From Pectobacterium cacticida (GTDB taxonomy: Bacteria; Pseudomonadota; Gammaproteobacteria; Enterobacterales; Enterobacteriaceae): a stretch of 64,000 bases of DNA. Below are positions 35,732 to 44,825 of the stretch, piece by piece (positions within the stretch are counted from its first letter, which is position 1; every line of letters begins with the position of its first letter). Where the stretch lies: positions 4,030,001 through 4,094,000 of the forward strand of contig NZ_CP133656.1 of NCBI RefSeq assembly GCF_036885195.1, in the 5' to 3' direction. The translations under genes and the position numbers were made by a program. The notes below the pieces were generated by a model. It was not told the DNA's origin. It saw only the letters and a list, made by a program, of their open reading frames with translations, and searched no databases.

Positions 35732-37810
35732 ATGATGAAAAAACATGATGTTGTACTGACACCAATCGCTTCTATGGTTTTGTTAGCACTTCTTTCGGGG
35801 ACAACGTTCGCCGATGAGCCGCACAGCCATGAGCAGAACGAAGGCCCTGTTATGATCGTAACCGCGCCCCTTTCTTCGCCCCTGGAAATCGTCACTTCAC
35901 CCAAAACGCCGCGCCAGCCTGTCCCCGCGAGCGATGGTTCCGATTACCTGAAAACGATTCCGGGTTTTTCGCAGATTCGTAACGGCGGCACCAATGGCGA
36001 TCCGGTCTTTCGCGGCATGTTCGGCTCACGCTTGCGTATTTTGACCAACAACGGAGAAATGCTGGGTGCCTGTCCGGCGCGCATGGATGCGCCCAGTTCA
36101 TATATTTCCCCGGAAAGTTATGATCTTATGACGTTTATTAAGGGGCCGCAAACCGTACTGTGGGGGCCGGGAAATTCAGCCGGAACGCTACGCTTTGACC
36201 GTGAGCCGCCACGATTTGACCAACCCGGTATTCAAGGTTCGGCCAGCCTGCTATCTGGCTCAAACCGCCGGTGGGATCAAAATGCAGACATTAGCGTAGG
36301 CAGTGAAGAAGGCTATCTGCGGTTGATGGGAAATAAATCACGTGCTGATGACTATAAAGACGGCGCTGGCAAACGTGTACCGTCAAAATGGGATAAATGG
36401 AATGGCGATATGGCGCTCGGTTGGACGCCAGACAAAGATACACTGATTGAGCTAACGGCGGGAAAAGGGGATGGCGAAGCCCGTTATGCCGGCCGGGGGA
36501 TGGATGGCTCCCAGTTCAAGCGAGAAAGTCTGGGAATGCGCGTTGAGAAGTCCAATATCGGTGAGGTCTTTGACAAATTTGAGGCCAATGTTTATTACAA
36601 CTACGCTGACCACGTTATGGATAATTACTCACTGCGTTCACCGGGGGGGATGACTACGCCTGGCGGAACGGGGCACGGCGGCGGATCGATGGGATCAGGA
36701 ATGGGGTCCTCGATGCATTCCGGTGCCAAGATGATGATGAACGGGCCAATGGCGATGGAGCTCGATCGCCGAACGGTGGGCGGCCGCATGATGGGAACCT
36801 GGCAGTGGTCAGACGTGGAATTGCGCAGCGGTGCGGATACGCAACTTAATACCCACCGCAACAAAAGCAATGCAGGGTGGACGAAAGATGCCCGCTTCCA
36901 TGATTATGGCGTGTTTAGCGAGCTGACATGGATGGCTACAGAGCACAGCAGCGTTATCAGCGGAGCGCGTCTGGATCGGGTGATTGTCGATAATTTCACC
37001 CAAACAGGTTCCTCTAAACGCACTGATACGCTGCCGGCGGGGTTTGTCCGTCTTGAGCATCATCTTGCTGATATTCCAGTCATGTTTTATGCCGGAGTGG
37101 GCTACACCGAGCGATTTCCCGACTATTGGGAGCTATTTTCGCCCAAAAAGTATTGGCCGGATGGATCTACCAATACGTTTGACCGTGTTAAAACGGAAAA
37201 AACCACCCAGATTGATATCGGTGCGCAGTACAAAGGCAGCCAACTCAATGGTTGGGTATCGGCTTACGTTGGGCGGGTAAACGATTTTATTCTCTTTCGC
37301 TACGATCCCACCAATCCGCGTGACAGTCAGGTCGATAACATAGACGCCACAATCATGGGAGGGGAAGCTGGGGTAAGCTATCAGTTAACCGACGCGTGGA
37401 AAACAGACGCCAGCGTAGCCTACTCCTGGGGTAAAAATACCGATGACCACCAACCGTTACCACAAATCCCGCCGCTGGAAGCGCGGCTGGGGTTAACCTG
37501 GGAAAAAGGGGATTGGAGTAGCGCTGGGCTATTACGTATCGTCAGCGCGCAGCATCGAACCGATAACAATAATGGTAATGTCGTCGGGAAAGATTTCGAC
37601 CACAGCGCCGGTTTTGCGGTCTTTTCTGCGAATGCGGCTTATCGGGTCAATAAACACGTTAAGCTAAGCGCCGGGGTAGACAACTTATTTGACAAGGCCT
37701 ATAGCGAGCATTTAAATCTGGCGGGTAACAGCAGCTTCGGCTATTCGGCGAATACGTCGGTTAACGAGCCTGGACGAACCTTCTGGGCTAAGCTGAATGT
37801 TACATTCTGA
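35732..37810 (+). CDS. TonB-dependent copper receptor (OprC/NosA-like)
   Basis: An outer-membrane beta-barrel receptor of about 692 residues. The signal peptide ends near LLALLSGTTFA-DEPHSHEQ; a TonB-box-like GPVMIVTAPL follows. The plug domain contains RNGGTNGDPVFRGMFGSRLRILTNNGEMLGACPARMDAPSSYISPESYD, a region typical of the OprC/NosA copper family. A Met/Gly/His-rich extracellular insertion (GGSMGSGMGSSMHSG, KMMMNGPMAM, near 315-345) suits Cu binding. The barrel ends with VNEPGRTFWAKLNVTF, with a terminal aromatic. The start may be ATG 35732 or the next codon 35735. It is paired with the small Met/His-rich protein upstream. Confidence 0.87.
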   Translation: MMKKHDVVLTPIASMVLLALLSGTTFADEPHSHEQNEGPVMIVTAPLSSPLEIVTSPKTPRQPVPASDGSDYLKTIPGFSQIRNGGTNGDPVFRGMFGSRLRILTNNGEMLGACPARMDAPSSYISPESYDLMTFIKGPQTVLWGPGNSAGTLRFDREPPRFDQPGIQGSASLLSGSNRRWDQNADISVGSEEGYLRLMGNKSRADDYKDGAGKRVPSKWDKWNGDMALGWTPDKDTLIELTAGKGDGEARYAGRGMDGSQFKRESLGMRVEKSNIGEVFDKFEANVYYNYADHVMDNYSLRSPGGMTTPGGTGHGGGSMGSGMGSSMHSGAKMMMNGPMAMELDRRTVGGRMMGTWQWSDVELRSGADTQLNTHRNKSNAGWTKDARFHDYGVFSELTWMATEHSSVISGARLDRVIVDNFTQTGSSKRTDTLPAGFVRLEHHLADIPVMFYAGVGYTERFPDYWELFSPKKYWPDGSTNTFDRVKTEKTTQIDIGAQYKGSQLNGWVSAYVGRVNDFILFRYDPTNPRDSQVDNIDATIMGGEAGVSYQLTDAWKTDASVAYSWGKNTDDHQPLPQIPPLEARLGLTWEKGDWSSAGLLRIVSAQHRTDNNNGNVVGKDFDHSAGFAVFSANAAYRVNKHVKLSAGVDNLFDKAYSEHLNLAGNSSFGYSANTSVNEPGRTFWAKLNVTF

Positions 37811-37891
37811 TGAGATCCCGGCTCTCTGAGCCGGGAAAGTCGATGGGGTTGATGATCTGTCTCCCCATCGATTGACTCACTGTTTTTTATC

Positions 37892-37935
37892 AGCACCGAT
37901 CTGAACCGGTATTCTGGTCGGCGGTGCTTACTTTT
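37892..37935 (+). terminator. terminator after the copper receptor gene
   Basis: AGCACCG (37892-37898) pairs with CGGTGCT (37922-37928), with extra pairing CCGG inside, followed by TACTTTTT. Two more stems lie just before it: CCCGGCT..AGCCGGG near 37815-37833, and CGATGGGG..CCCCATCG near 37841-37870. Confidence 0.75.
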
Positions 37936-37951
37936 TACCTGTACATCTTCA

Positions 37952-38002
37952 TTGTCATAAAACTGTCACATTATCTACATTTTACTGTCACTGAATTGTC
38001 CT
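37952..38002 (+). promoter_or_regulatory. tandem PHO boxes of the pst operon
   Basis: A series of 7-mers spaced by about 11 bases is visible: TTGTCAT (37952), CTGTCAC (37963), CTACATT (37975), CTGTCAC (37985), TTGTCCT (37996). This is the PhoB-binding design (CTGTCAT-AAAA-CTGTCAC). It lies 90-140 bases upstream of pstS and predicts induction under phosphate limitation. Confidence 0.93.
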
Positions 38003-38092
38003 ATTTTTCCTTCTGCAAACTACACTCTGATTTGATAACTCTGATTGATAACGGCTCCACGTTGACACGTCGAGTATCCCACAGGAGGGATT

Positions 38093-39133
38093 ATGAAACT
38101 GATGCGTACCACTCTTGCCAGTGTTGTTGCGGCAACTCTTTCTCTAACGGCATTTTCTGCTTTTGCTGCTGCTAACCTCACCGGCGCTGGTGCGACATTC
38201 CCAGCGCCTGTTTATGCCAAATGGGCTGATTCCTACCAAAAAGAAACCGGTAATAAAGTTAACTATCAAGGGATTGGATCTTCTGGCGGTGTAAAACAAA
38301 TTATTGCTAAAACGGTAGATTTTGGTGCTTCCGATGCGCCGTTGTCTGACGACAAATTAGCGCAAGACGGTCTATTCCAGTTCCCAACCGTGATCGGCGG
38401 CGTGGTGCTGGCAGTCAACATCCCGGGTATTAAAACTGGCGATTTAACGCTGGATGGTAAAACGCTGGGTGATATCTACCTGGGTAAAATCAAAAAATGG
38501 AATGACCCGGCTATCACTAAACTGAACCCGAACGCCAAACTGCCGGATCAGGATATCGCCGTGGTTCGTCGTGCTGATGGTTCAGGAACCTCTTTCGTGT
38601 TCACCAGCTACCTGTCTAAAGTAAACCCTGAATGGAAAGAGAAGATTGGCGCCGGCTCTACCGTAAACTGGCCGACCGGTCTGGGTGGTAAAGGCAACGA
38701 TGGTATCGCCGCGTTCGTACAACGTCTGCCTGGTTCTATCGGTTATGTTGAATACGCGTATGCTAAACAGAATAACCTGGCTTACACCAAACTGGTTTCT
38801 GCTGATGGCAAAGCGGTCAGCCCGACAGGCCCTAACTTCAGTAATGCGGCTAAAGGGATCGACTGGAGCAAGTCATTTGCTCAGGATCTAACCAATCAAA
38901 AAGGCGCGGATGCCTGGCCGATCACGTCAACCACGTTTATTCTGGTTCATACTAAACAGGATAAACCTGAGCAGGGCGCTGAAGTGTTGAAATTCTTCGA
39001 TTGGGCGTTCAATAAGGGTGGTGAGCAAGCTGAAGCGTTAGATTATGCTACGTTGCCACAAGAAGTTGTTGAGCAAATCCGCGCAGCATGGAAAACGCAG
39101 ATAAAAGATAGCAGCGGTAAAGCGCTGTACTAA
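38093..39133 (+). CDS. pstS: phosphate-binding periplasmic protein PstS
   Basis: PstS binds inorganic phosphate in the periplasm for the PstCAB importer. The 346-residue protein begins MKLMRTTLASVVAATLSLTAFSAFA with a signal peptide. It carries the ligand segments TGAGATFPAPVYAKW, GIGSSGGVKQI, FGASDAPL and VRRADGSGTSFVF, all conserved in PstS. RBS AGGAGGG precedes ATG 38093. It is first in pstSCAB-phoU, behind PHO boxes. Confidence 0.97.
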   Translation: MKLMRTTLASVVAATLSLTAFSAFAAANLTGAGATFPAPVYAKWADSYQKETGNKVNYQGIGSSGGVKQIIAKTVDFGASDAPLSDDKLAQDGLFQFPTVIGGVVLAVNIPGIKTGDLTLDGKTLGDIYLGKIKKWNDPAITKLNPNAKLPDQDIAVVRRADGSGTSFVFTSYLSKVNPEWKEKIGAGSTVNWPTGLGGKGNDGIAAFVQRLPGSIGYVEYAYAKQNNLAYTKLVSADGKAVSPTGPNFSNAAKGIDWSKSFAQDLTNQKGADAWPITSTTFILVHTKQDKPEQGAEVLKFFDWAFNKGGEQAEALDYATLPQEVVEQIRAAWKTQIKDSSGKALY

Positions 39134-39292
39134 TTTAGCGTATCCATCGTGTTGGTAACCAGATCATGATGAGGTTGTCAGATTCTGGAAAATAAGCAGT
39201 AGAACAACAGGTTGTATCGGGGCGGAGAGGTGATGGTAACTTCTCTGCCTTCAATAGCTTATTTAATGTTGTTAAAACGAGAAGAGAGACGT

Positions 39293-40252
39293 ATGGCTGA
39301 GTACAAGCCAACTATCAAAGCCCCGGGGAAATATGGCGATATCCTTTTCGGCACGCTGGTAAAACTGGCGGCGCTGGTCACGTTGCTGTTATTGGGAGGC
39401 ATCATCGTTTCCCTGATTGTGGCATCCTGGCCGAGCATCGAAAAGTTTGGTTTTGCCTTCTTGTGGACGAAAGAATGGGATGCGCCCGCAGAACAATTTG
39501 GTGCGCTGGTACCGATTTACGGTACTGTCGTGACCTCGCTTATTGCACTCATTATCGCCATCCCGATTAGCTTCGGGATTGCGTTATTTCTGACTGAACT
39601 GGCGCCAGCATGGTTGAAACGCCCGCTTGGCGTGGCGATTGAATTACTGGCGGCCATTCCGAGTATTGTTTATGGCATGTGGGGGCTGTTTATTTTTGCG
39701 CCGCTATTTGCCAAGTATTTCCAGCAGCCGGTAGGTAACGTCCTATCCGGCATTCCTATTGTTGGTTCGCTGTTTTCCGGCCCGGCGTTCGGGATCGGTA
39801 TTCTGGCGGCTGGCGTCATTCTGGCTATCATGATTATCCCTTATATCGCCGCGGTTATGCGCGATGTGTTTGAGCAGACGCCAGTCATGATGAAAGAGTC
39901 CGCTTATGGTATTGGTTGTACTACGTGGGAAGTGATCTGGCGCATCGTGTTGCCTTATACCAAAAATGGCGTTATCGGCGGAATCATGTTGGGGCTGGGG
40001 CGCGCTCTGGGCGAAACCATGGCTGTGACCTTTATCATTGGTAATACCTACCAACTCGATAGTGCGTCGTTGTATATGCCCGGCAACAGTATCACCTCCG
40101 CGTTGGCGAACGAATTCGCCGAAGCCGAATCCGGGCTGCATACGGCCGCGTTGATGGAGCTGGGGCTGATCCTATTTGTGATTACTTTTATCGTACTGGC
40201 ATGCTCAAAATTGATGGTGATGCGACTGGCAAAAAATGAGGGAGCGCGCTAA
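39293..40252 (+). CDS. pstC: phosphate ABC transporter permease PstC
   Basis: PstC is one of two inner-membrane permease subunits of the phosphate importer. From ATG 39293 (MAEYKPTIKAPGKYGDILFG) the protein has 319 residues and about six membrane segments. The permease coupling loop is MMKESAYGIGCTTWEVIWRIVLPYTKNGVIGGIMLGLGRALGETMA. An in-frame start at 39212 would add 27 residues that are not part of the family protein. It overlaps pstA by one base (TAATG). Confidence 0.95.
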   Translation: MAEYKPTIKAPGKYGDILFGTLVKLAALVTLLLLGGIIVSLIVASWPSIEKFGFAFLWTKEWDAPAEQFGALVPIYGTVVTSLIALIIAIPISFGIALFLTELAPAWLKRPLGVAIELLAAIPSIVYGMWGLFIFAPLFAKYFQQPVGNVLSGIPIVGSLFSGPAFGIGILAAGVILAIMIIPYIAAVMRDVFEQTPVMMKESAYGIGCTTWEVIWRIVLPYTKNGVIGGIMLGLGRALGETMAVTFIIGNTYQLDSASLYMPGNSITSALANEFAEAESGLHTAALMELGLILFVITFIVLACSKLMVMRLAKNEGAR

Positions 40253-41139
40253 TGGCGACCTTAGGTATAGAACAAGAAACCGCACTGGCGCGTTCGCGGC
40301 GTAAAATGCAGGCCTGGCGTCGACAGAAAAACCGTATTGCACTGTGTCTATCCATGTCTACGATGGCTTTCGGTCTGTTCTGGCTGATCTGGATTCTGGT
40401 TTCTACCATCACCCGCGGCTTTGATGGTATGTCGTTGGCGCTGTTTACCGAGATGACGCCGCCGCCAAATACGGCGGGTGGTGGTCTGGCGAATGCCATC
40501 GTCGGGAGCGGGTTGTTAATTTTATGGGCGACGCTGCTGGGGACGCCGTTGGGCGTTATGGCCGGTATCTATCTGGCGGAATATGGCCGTAAATCCTGGA
40601 TTGCCGAAGTGACCCGTTTCATCAACGACATCTTGTTGTCAGCACCTTCCATTGTGGTGGGCCTGTTTGTCTATACCCTTGTGGTGACAAAGATGCAGCA
40701 TTTCTCCGGCTGGGCGGGCGTGATTGCGTTAGCGCTATTGCAGGTGCCGATAGTGATTCGTACCACGGAAAATATGCTCAAACTGGTGCCGGATAGTTTG
40801 CGAGAAGCGGCTTACGCGCTGGGGACACCGAAATGGAAAATGATTTCTGCGATTACGCTGAAAGCTTCCGTATCCGGCATTATCACCGGAATATTGTTGG
40901 CCATCGCGCGTATCGCCGGGGAAACCGCGCCATTGCTGTTTACATCGTTGTCGAATCAGTTCTGGAGTACGGATCTGATGCATCCTATTGCTAACCTGCC
41001 AGTCACTATCTTTAAGTTCGCCATGAGTCCGTTTGTCGAGTGGCAACAGTTGGCCTGGGCGGGGGTATTGCTGATTACGCTGTGCGTTCTGTTACTCAAT
41101 ATCTTAGCGCGTGTTATTTTCTCGGCGAAGAAACATTAG
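40252..41139 (+). CDS. pstA: phosphate ABC transporter permease PstA
   Basis: PstA is the second permease of the phosphate importer. The 295-residue product has an N-terminal basic region, six hydrophobic segments and the coupling motif LREAAYALGTPKWKMISAITLKASVSGIITGILLAIARIAGETAPLL. It starts at the ATG that overlaps the pstC stop, indicating translational coupling. Normal length for enterobacteria. Confidence 0.96.
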   Translation: MATLGIEQETALARSRRKMQAWRRQKNRIALCLSMSTMAFGLFWLIWILVSTITRGFDGMSLALFTEMTPPPNTAGGGLANAIVGSGLLILWATLLGTPLGVMAGIYLAEYGRKSWIAEVTRFINDILLSAPSIVVGLFVYTLVVTKMQHFSGWAGVIALALLQVPIVIRTTENMLKLVPDSLREAAYALGTPKWKMISAITLKASVSGIITGILLAIARIAGETAPLLFTSLSNQFWSTDLMHPIANLPVTIFKFAMSPFVEWQQLAWAGVLLITLCVLLLNILARVIFSAKKH

Positions 41140-41240
41140 GTTGCTGAAAAAGCAGTTTGCTAAAAATCGTTCTTTTCTGGGAAACGTTAAACAAATTCAA
41201 GGCGTTGCCCGACAGCGCCAGGTAAAAGAGAGAAGTCTTG

Positions 41241-42014
41241 ATGAGTATGGCTACTGAGACATCCTACAAAATTCAGGTTCGCGATCTGAATTTTTATTAC
41301 GGAAAATACCATGCGCTGAAAAACATCACGCTGGATATTGCTGCGAATCAGGTTACTGCGTTTATCGGCCCGTCTGGCTGTGGTAAATCCACGCTGCTGC
41401 GCACCCTGAATAAAATGTATCAGCTTTATCCTGAACAGCGCGCGGAAGGCGATATTCTGTTGGATGGCAATAACATTCTAACGGATAAGCAAGATATTTC
41501 TCTGCTGCGGGCGAAGGTGGGAATGGTTTTTCAGAAGCCGACGCCGTTTCCGATGTCCATTTACGATAACATCGCGTTTGGCGTCCGTCTGTTTGAGAAA
41601 TTGTCTCGTGCCGACATGGATGAACGTGTTCAGTGGGCGCTGACTAAAGCGGCACTGTGGCAAGAGACCAAAGACAAACTGCACCAGAGCGGCTATAGCC
41701 TGTCTGGCGGTCAACAGCAACGTTTATGCATTGCGCGCGGCATTGCGATTCGCCCGGATGTGTTGCTGCTGGATGAACCCTGCTCTGCTCTTGACCCGAT
41801 TTCTACTAGCCGCATTGAAGAGCTGATTTCCGAGCTGAAAAAAGATTACACCGTGGTTATTGTTACGCACAACATGCAGCAGGCGGCGCGTTGTTCCGAT
41901 CATACGGCGTTTATGTATTTGGGTGAGCTGATTGAGTTCAGCGATACTGATACCCTGTTTACTGCTCCGCGGCAGAAACAGACTGAAGATTACATCACCG
42001 GTCGTTACGGTTGA
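41241..42014 (+). CDS. pstB: phosphate ABC transporter ATP-binding protein PstB
   Basis: PstB energises phosphate import and, with PstSCA and PhoU, relays phosphate status to PhoR. The 257-residue product from ATG 41241 (MSMATETSYKIQVRDLNFYYG) has Walker A GPSGCGKST, Q-loop VFQKPTPFPMSIYDN, signature LSGGQQQRLCIARG, Walker B VLLLDEPCSALDP and the switch His in VTHNMQQAARC. Normal in all respects. Confidence 0.97.
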   Translation: MSMATETSYKIQVRDLNFYYGKYHALKNITLDIAANQVTAFIGPSGCGKSTLLRTLNKMYQLYPEQRAEGDILLDGNNILTDKQDISLLRAKVGMVFQKPTPFPMSIYDNIAFGVRLFEKLSRADMDERVQWALTKAALWQETKDKLHQSGYSLSGGQQQRLCIARGIAIRPDVLLLDEPCSALDPISTSRIEELISELKKDYTVVIVTHNMQQAARCSDHTAFMYLGELIEFSDTDTLFTAPRQKQTEDYITGRYG

Positions 42015-42026
42015 TTAGGAAGCATC

Positions 42027-42755
42027 ATGGATAATCTGAATCTGAACAAACACATCTCCGGTCAGTTTAATGCCGAATTGGAACATATCCGTACCCAGGT
42101 TCTGACGATGGGCGGGCTGGTGGAGCAACAACTGAGTAACGCAATTACCGCGATGCACAATCAGGATGCGGAGCTGGCTCAGCAGGTCATTGAAGGTGAC
42201 GATGACGTTAACATGATGGAAGTGGCCATCGATGAAGCCTGCGTGCGCATTATTGCGAAACGCCAGCCTACCGCCAGCGACTTGCGTCTGGTGATGGCGA
42301 TCATCAAAACCATTTCTGAATTAGAACGTATCGGCGATGTGGCGGATAAAATCTGTCGCACCGCATTGGAGAAGTTCTCCCATCAGCATCAGCCGCTGTT
42401 AGTGAGCCTGGAATCCTTGGGGCGTCACACCGTGCAAATGCTGCATGATGTACTAGATGCTTTTGCTCGTATGGATCTGGATGAAGCGATTCGTATTTAT
42501 CGCGAAGATAAGAAAGTGGATAAAGAGTACGAAGGCATTGTGCGCCAATTGATGACGCACATGATGGAAGACTCTCGCACTATCCCCAGCGTATTGACCG
42601 CGTTGTTCTGTGCTCGCTCTATTGAGCGTATCGGCGACCGCTGTCAGAATATTTGTGAATTTATCTTCTACTTCGTCAAGGGACATGATTTCCGTCATCT
42701 TCGTGGTGATGCGTTGGAAAAACTGCTGGTGCAGAAAGATAAGAAAGCGGAATAG
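42027..42755 (+). CDS. phoU: phosphate signalling protein PhoU
   Basis: PhoU is needed to keep the Pho regulon off when phosphate is ample, acting between PstB and PhoR. The 242-residue protein consists of two three-helix PhoU repeats, each with the metal-binding style E/D-rich motif (IKTISELERIGDVADKI and ARSIERIGDRCQNICEF). It follows pstB by 12 bases and ends the operon before a strong hairpin. Confidence 0.97.
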   Translation: MDNLNLNKHISGQFNAELEHIRTQVLTMGGLVEQQLSNAITAMHNQDAELAQQVIEGDDDVNMMEVAIDEACVRIIAKRQPTASDLRLVMAIIKTISELERIGDVADKICRTALEKFSHQHQPLLVSLESLGRHTVQMLHDVLDAFARMDLDEAIRIYREDKKVDKEYEGIVRQLMTHMMEDSRTIPSVLTALFCARSIERIGDRCQNICEFIFYFVKGHDFRHLRGDALEKLLVQKDKKAE

Positions 42756-42771
42756 TCAATCTGCGTTCAAT

Positions 42772-42809
42772 ATAACACTCACGCCCTGCAAGCAGGGCGT
42801 GAGTGTTAT
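42772..42809. terminator. pst-phoU operon terminator
   Basis: ATAACACTCACGCCCTGC (42772-42789) pairs perfectly with its complement (42792-42809) around AA: an 18-bp stem 16 bases past phoU. A weak T-rich stretch follows. Confidence 0.88.
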
Positions 42810-43093
42810 TAATCTAAAATTTTCTAGCACGGTGATCCGTGTCTGCTTTTTCATAGTGCAGTGTTAGCCTGGTATGCACTATTGACGTACCGAGAATCGC
42901 AAAGAAATACTTATCGTAGACCCCGATCGTGTTATTTATTGATGCCCAGTATTCAAAAATAAAGCACGCCACGACTACGGTTTCTCCTTTTTAGAAAGGC
43001 ATCCCCTAAAATCAGTAAAGATATAAACCGACGATTGGCTTCAGTCTTGCAATAAATACCTGGTGTCTTTTCACTGATGGTATGGAGAATAGC
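42810..43093. other. intergenic region upstream of the peptide transporter
   Basis: About 280 bp that should hold the promoter of the peptide-type ABC operon. AGTGCA..TGCACT near 42857-42883 is a weak inverted repeat that could bind a regulator. I see no small gene. Confidence 0.4.
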
Positions 43094-44635
43094 ATGATGC
43101 ATTCCCTAGCAAGACTGATAAATAAATATACCTTATCCGTATTACTAATGAGTTTCGCCTCACAGAGTTATGCGGGAAAACAGAACGACACGTTAGTTTA
43201 TGCCTCGGATAACGAGGTAGAAAATGTTAGCCCCTATCACAACACGCTCCGTGAGGGCGTCATTATTTCGAATTTGGTTTGGGATCGCCTTATTTATCGC
43301 GATCCCAAAACGGGAGAATATAAACCCCAATTAGCCGCAAGTTGGGCGTGGGATTCACCGAAAATATTGGTTCTGCACCTACGTAAAGGCATTAAATTTC
43401 ACAACGGCGATGATTTTACCGCAGACGATGTAATTTATACGTTTAATAATATTGCCGGGAATAATACCGGATCGGTAATGCCGCAGAGTGTTAACTGGAT
43501 TAAAGAAACGGAAAAGGTAGATGACTATACCGTAAAGTTGCATCTGGCCAAGCCTTTCCCCGCGGCGTTGGAGTATTTATCCGGTCCGACGCCGATTCTT
43601 CCGGCTAAATATTTTCAGCAGGTTAAATTAGCCGGTTTCAGCAAGGCGCCGATAGGCACCGGACCTTACAAAATAACCAGCGTGACGCCGGGTCAGGGGG
43701 TCACAATGGAAAAGAATCCCGATTACTTCAAAGAAAGTCCGATCGGGCAACCCAAAATCGGCAAGCTGAAATTTGTGGTTATCCGCGATCCGGAAACGCG
43801 GCTGGCGCAGTTGATGACTGGGCAGGTCGACTGGATCTGGCGCGTGTCAGCGGACCAAATGCCGTCACTGGAGGCGATGCCGAACATCACGGTAAAAAGT
43901 GGCGAAACCATGCGGGTCGGTTTCCTGGCGCTGAATATTAACGCCAGCGGAGCGGGAGGGGCGCCATTAAAAGATTTGCGTGTTCGTCAGGCGATAAACT
44001 ACGCCATTAACCGTAAAGGGATTGTCGATAACCTGGTGCAAGGAGGGAGCCAGCCAGTTTATTCCGCCTGTTTCCATGCTCAGACAGCGTGTAATACCAG
44101 CAAGGTTATCCAGTACGATTACAACCCGGAAAAAGCGAAACAATTGCTCGCCGAGGCGGGCTATCCCGATGGGTTCGATACCGATATCTGGGCTTACCGT
44201 GAGCGTGATTACGCGGAAGCGATTATTGGCGACCTGCGCAAAGTCGGCATTCGCGCCCGCCTGCACTATGTACAGTACCAGGTGATGTCCGCCGATTTGA
44301 TCTCAGGTAAAGCGCCGATAGGGATCCGCACCTGGGGATCGTATTCCATCAATGACGCTTCTGCGTTCGTTACGCCCTACTTTGGTGGCAAAGGCGACGA
44401 CATATGGAAAGATGCCGACGTCACCAGCATGTTGGAAAAAGCCGACCAAAGCATCGATCCAAACGTTCGCAGCGCGCAATATGCCGATTTATTGGGCCGT
44501 ATTTCCTCTCAGGCCTATCTGGCGCCGCTGTTCTCCTACTCAACAAACTATGCGTTTACCTCCGATCTGAACTTCGATAGCTGGCCGGATGAGCTGCCGC
44601 GTTTTGCCATGGCTAGCTGGAAGGATACCCAATAG
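43094..44635 (+). CDS. periplasmic peptide-type ABC substrate-binding protein (SBP_bac_5)
   Basis: The product (about 513 residues) is a family 5 solute-binding protein, as in dipeptide, oligopeptide, glutathione and opine importers. ATG 43094 is preferred over 43082, because GGAG lies six bases before it. The signal peptide (INKYTLSVLLMSFASQSYA-GK) is followed by the family signature region NLVWDRLIYRDPKTGEYKPQLAASW and LHLRKGIKFHNGDDFTADDVIYTF. The C-terminal codons ACC CAA TAG lie in the terminus of an ERIC element. Substrate cannot be named; the linked M20 peptidase suggests a peptide or amide. First gene of a six-gene block ending in a regulator. Confidence 0.9.
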   Translation: MMHSLARLINKYTLSVLLMSFASQSYAGKQNDTLVYASDNEVENVSPYHNTLREGVIISNLVWDRLIYRDPKTGEYKPQLAASWAWDSPKILVLHLRKGIKFHNGDDFTADDVIYTFNNIAGNNTGSVMPQSVNWIKETEKVDDYTVKLHLAKPFPAALEYLSGPTPILPAKYFQQVKLAGFSKAPIGTGPYKITSVTPGQGVTMEKNPDYFKESPIGQPKIGKLKFVVIRDPETRLAQLMTGQVDWIWRVSADQMPSLEAMPNITVKSGETMRVGFLALNINASGAGGAPLKDLRVRQAINYAINRKGIVDNLVQGGSQPVYSACFHAQTACNTSKVIQYDYNPEKAKQLLAEAGYPDGFDTDIWAYRERDYAEAIIGDLRKVGIRARLHYVQYQVMSADLISGKAPIGIRTWGSYSINDASAFVTPYFGGKGDDIWKDADVTSMLEKADQSIDPNVRSAQYADLLGRISSQAYLAPLFSYSTNYAFTSDLNFDSWPDELPRFAMASWKDTQ

Positions 44636-44750
44636 ATTTCAAGTTGCAGGAAGGCGGCAACCGAGGGAATCCCCAAGAGCTTACACCAGTAAGTGATTGG
44701 GGTGAGTAAGGGCAGCCAACGCATCTGCGGCTTGAAAGATGACGGGTATA
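44625..44750. repeat. ERIC element, copy 3 (126 bp)
   Basis: Left end ATACCCAATAGATTTCAAGT and right end CTTGAAAGATGACGGGTATA are the ERIC termini. The centre contains CAGTAAGTGATTGGGGTGAG, matching the ERIC2 primer region with few mismatches. It is a full-length copy between the binding-protein gene and the first permease gene. Its left terminus overlaps the final codons and stop of the binding-protein gene. Confidence 0.92.
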
Positions 44751-44825
44751 AAATGTTGCCGGGGAATCAATCAGCGCATTGGTTCCCGGTTCCCTCTGGC
44801 ATCTGATGATAACGAGGAACTGGTC

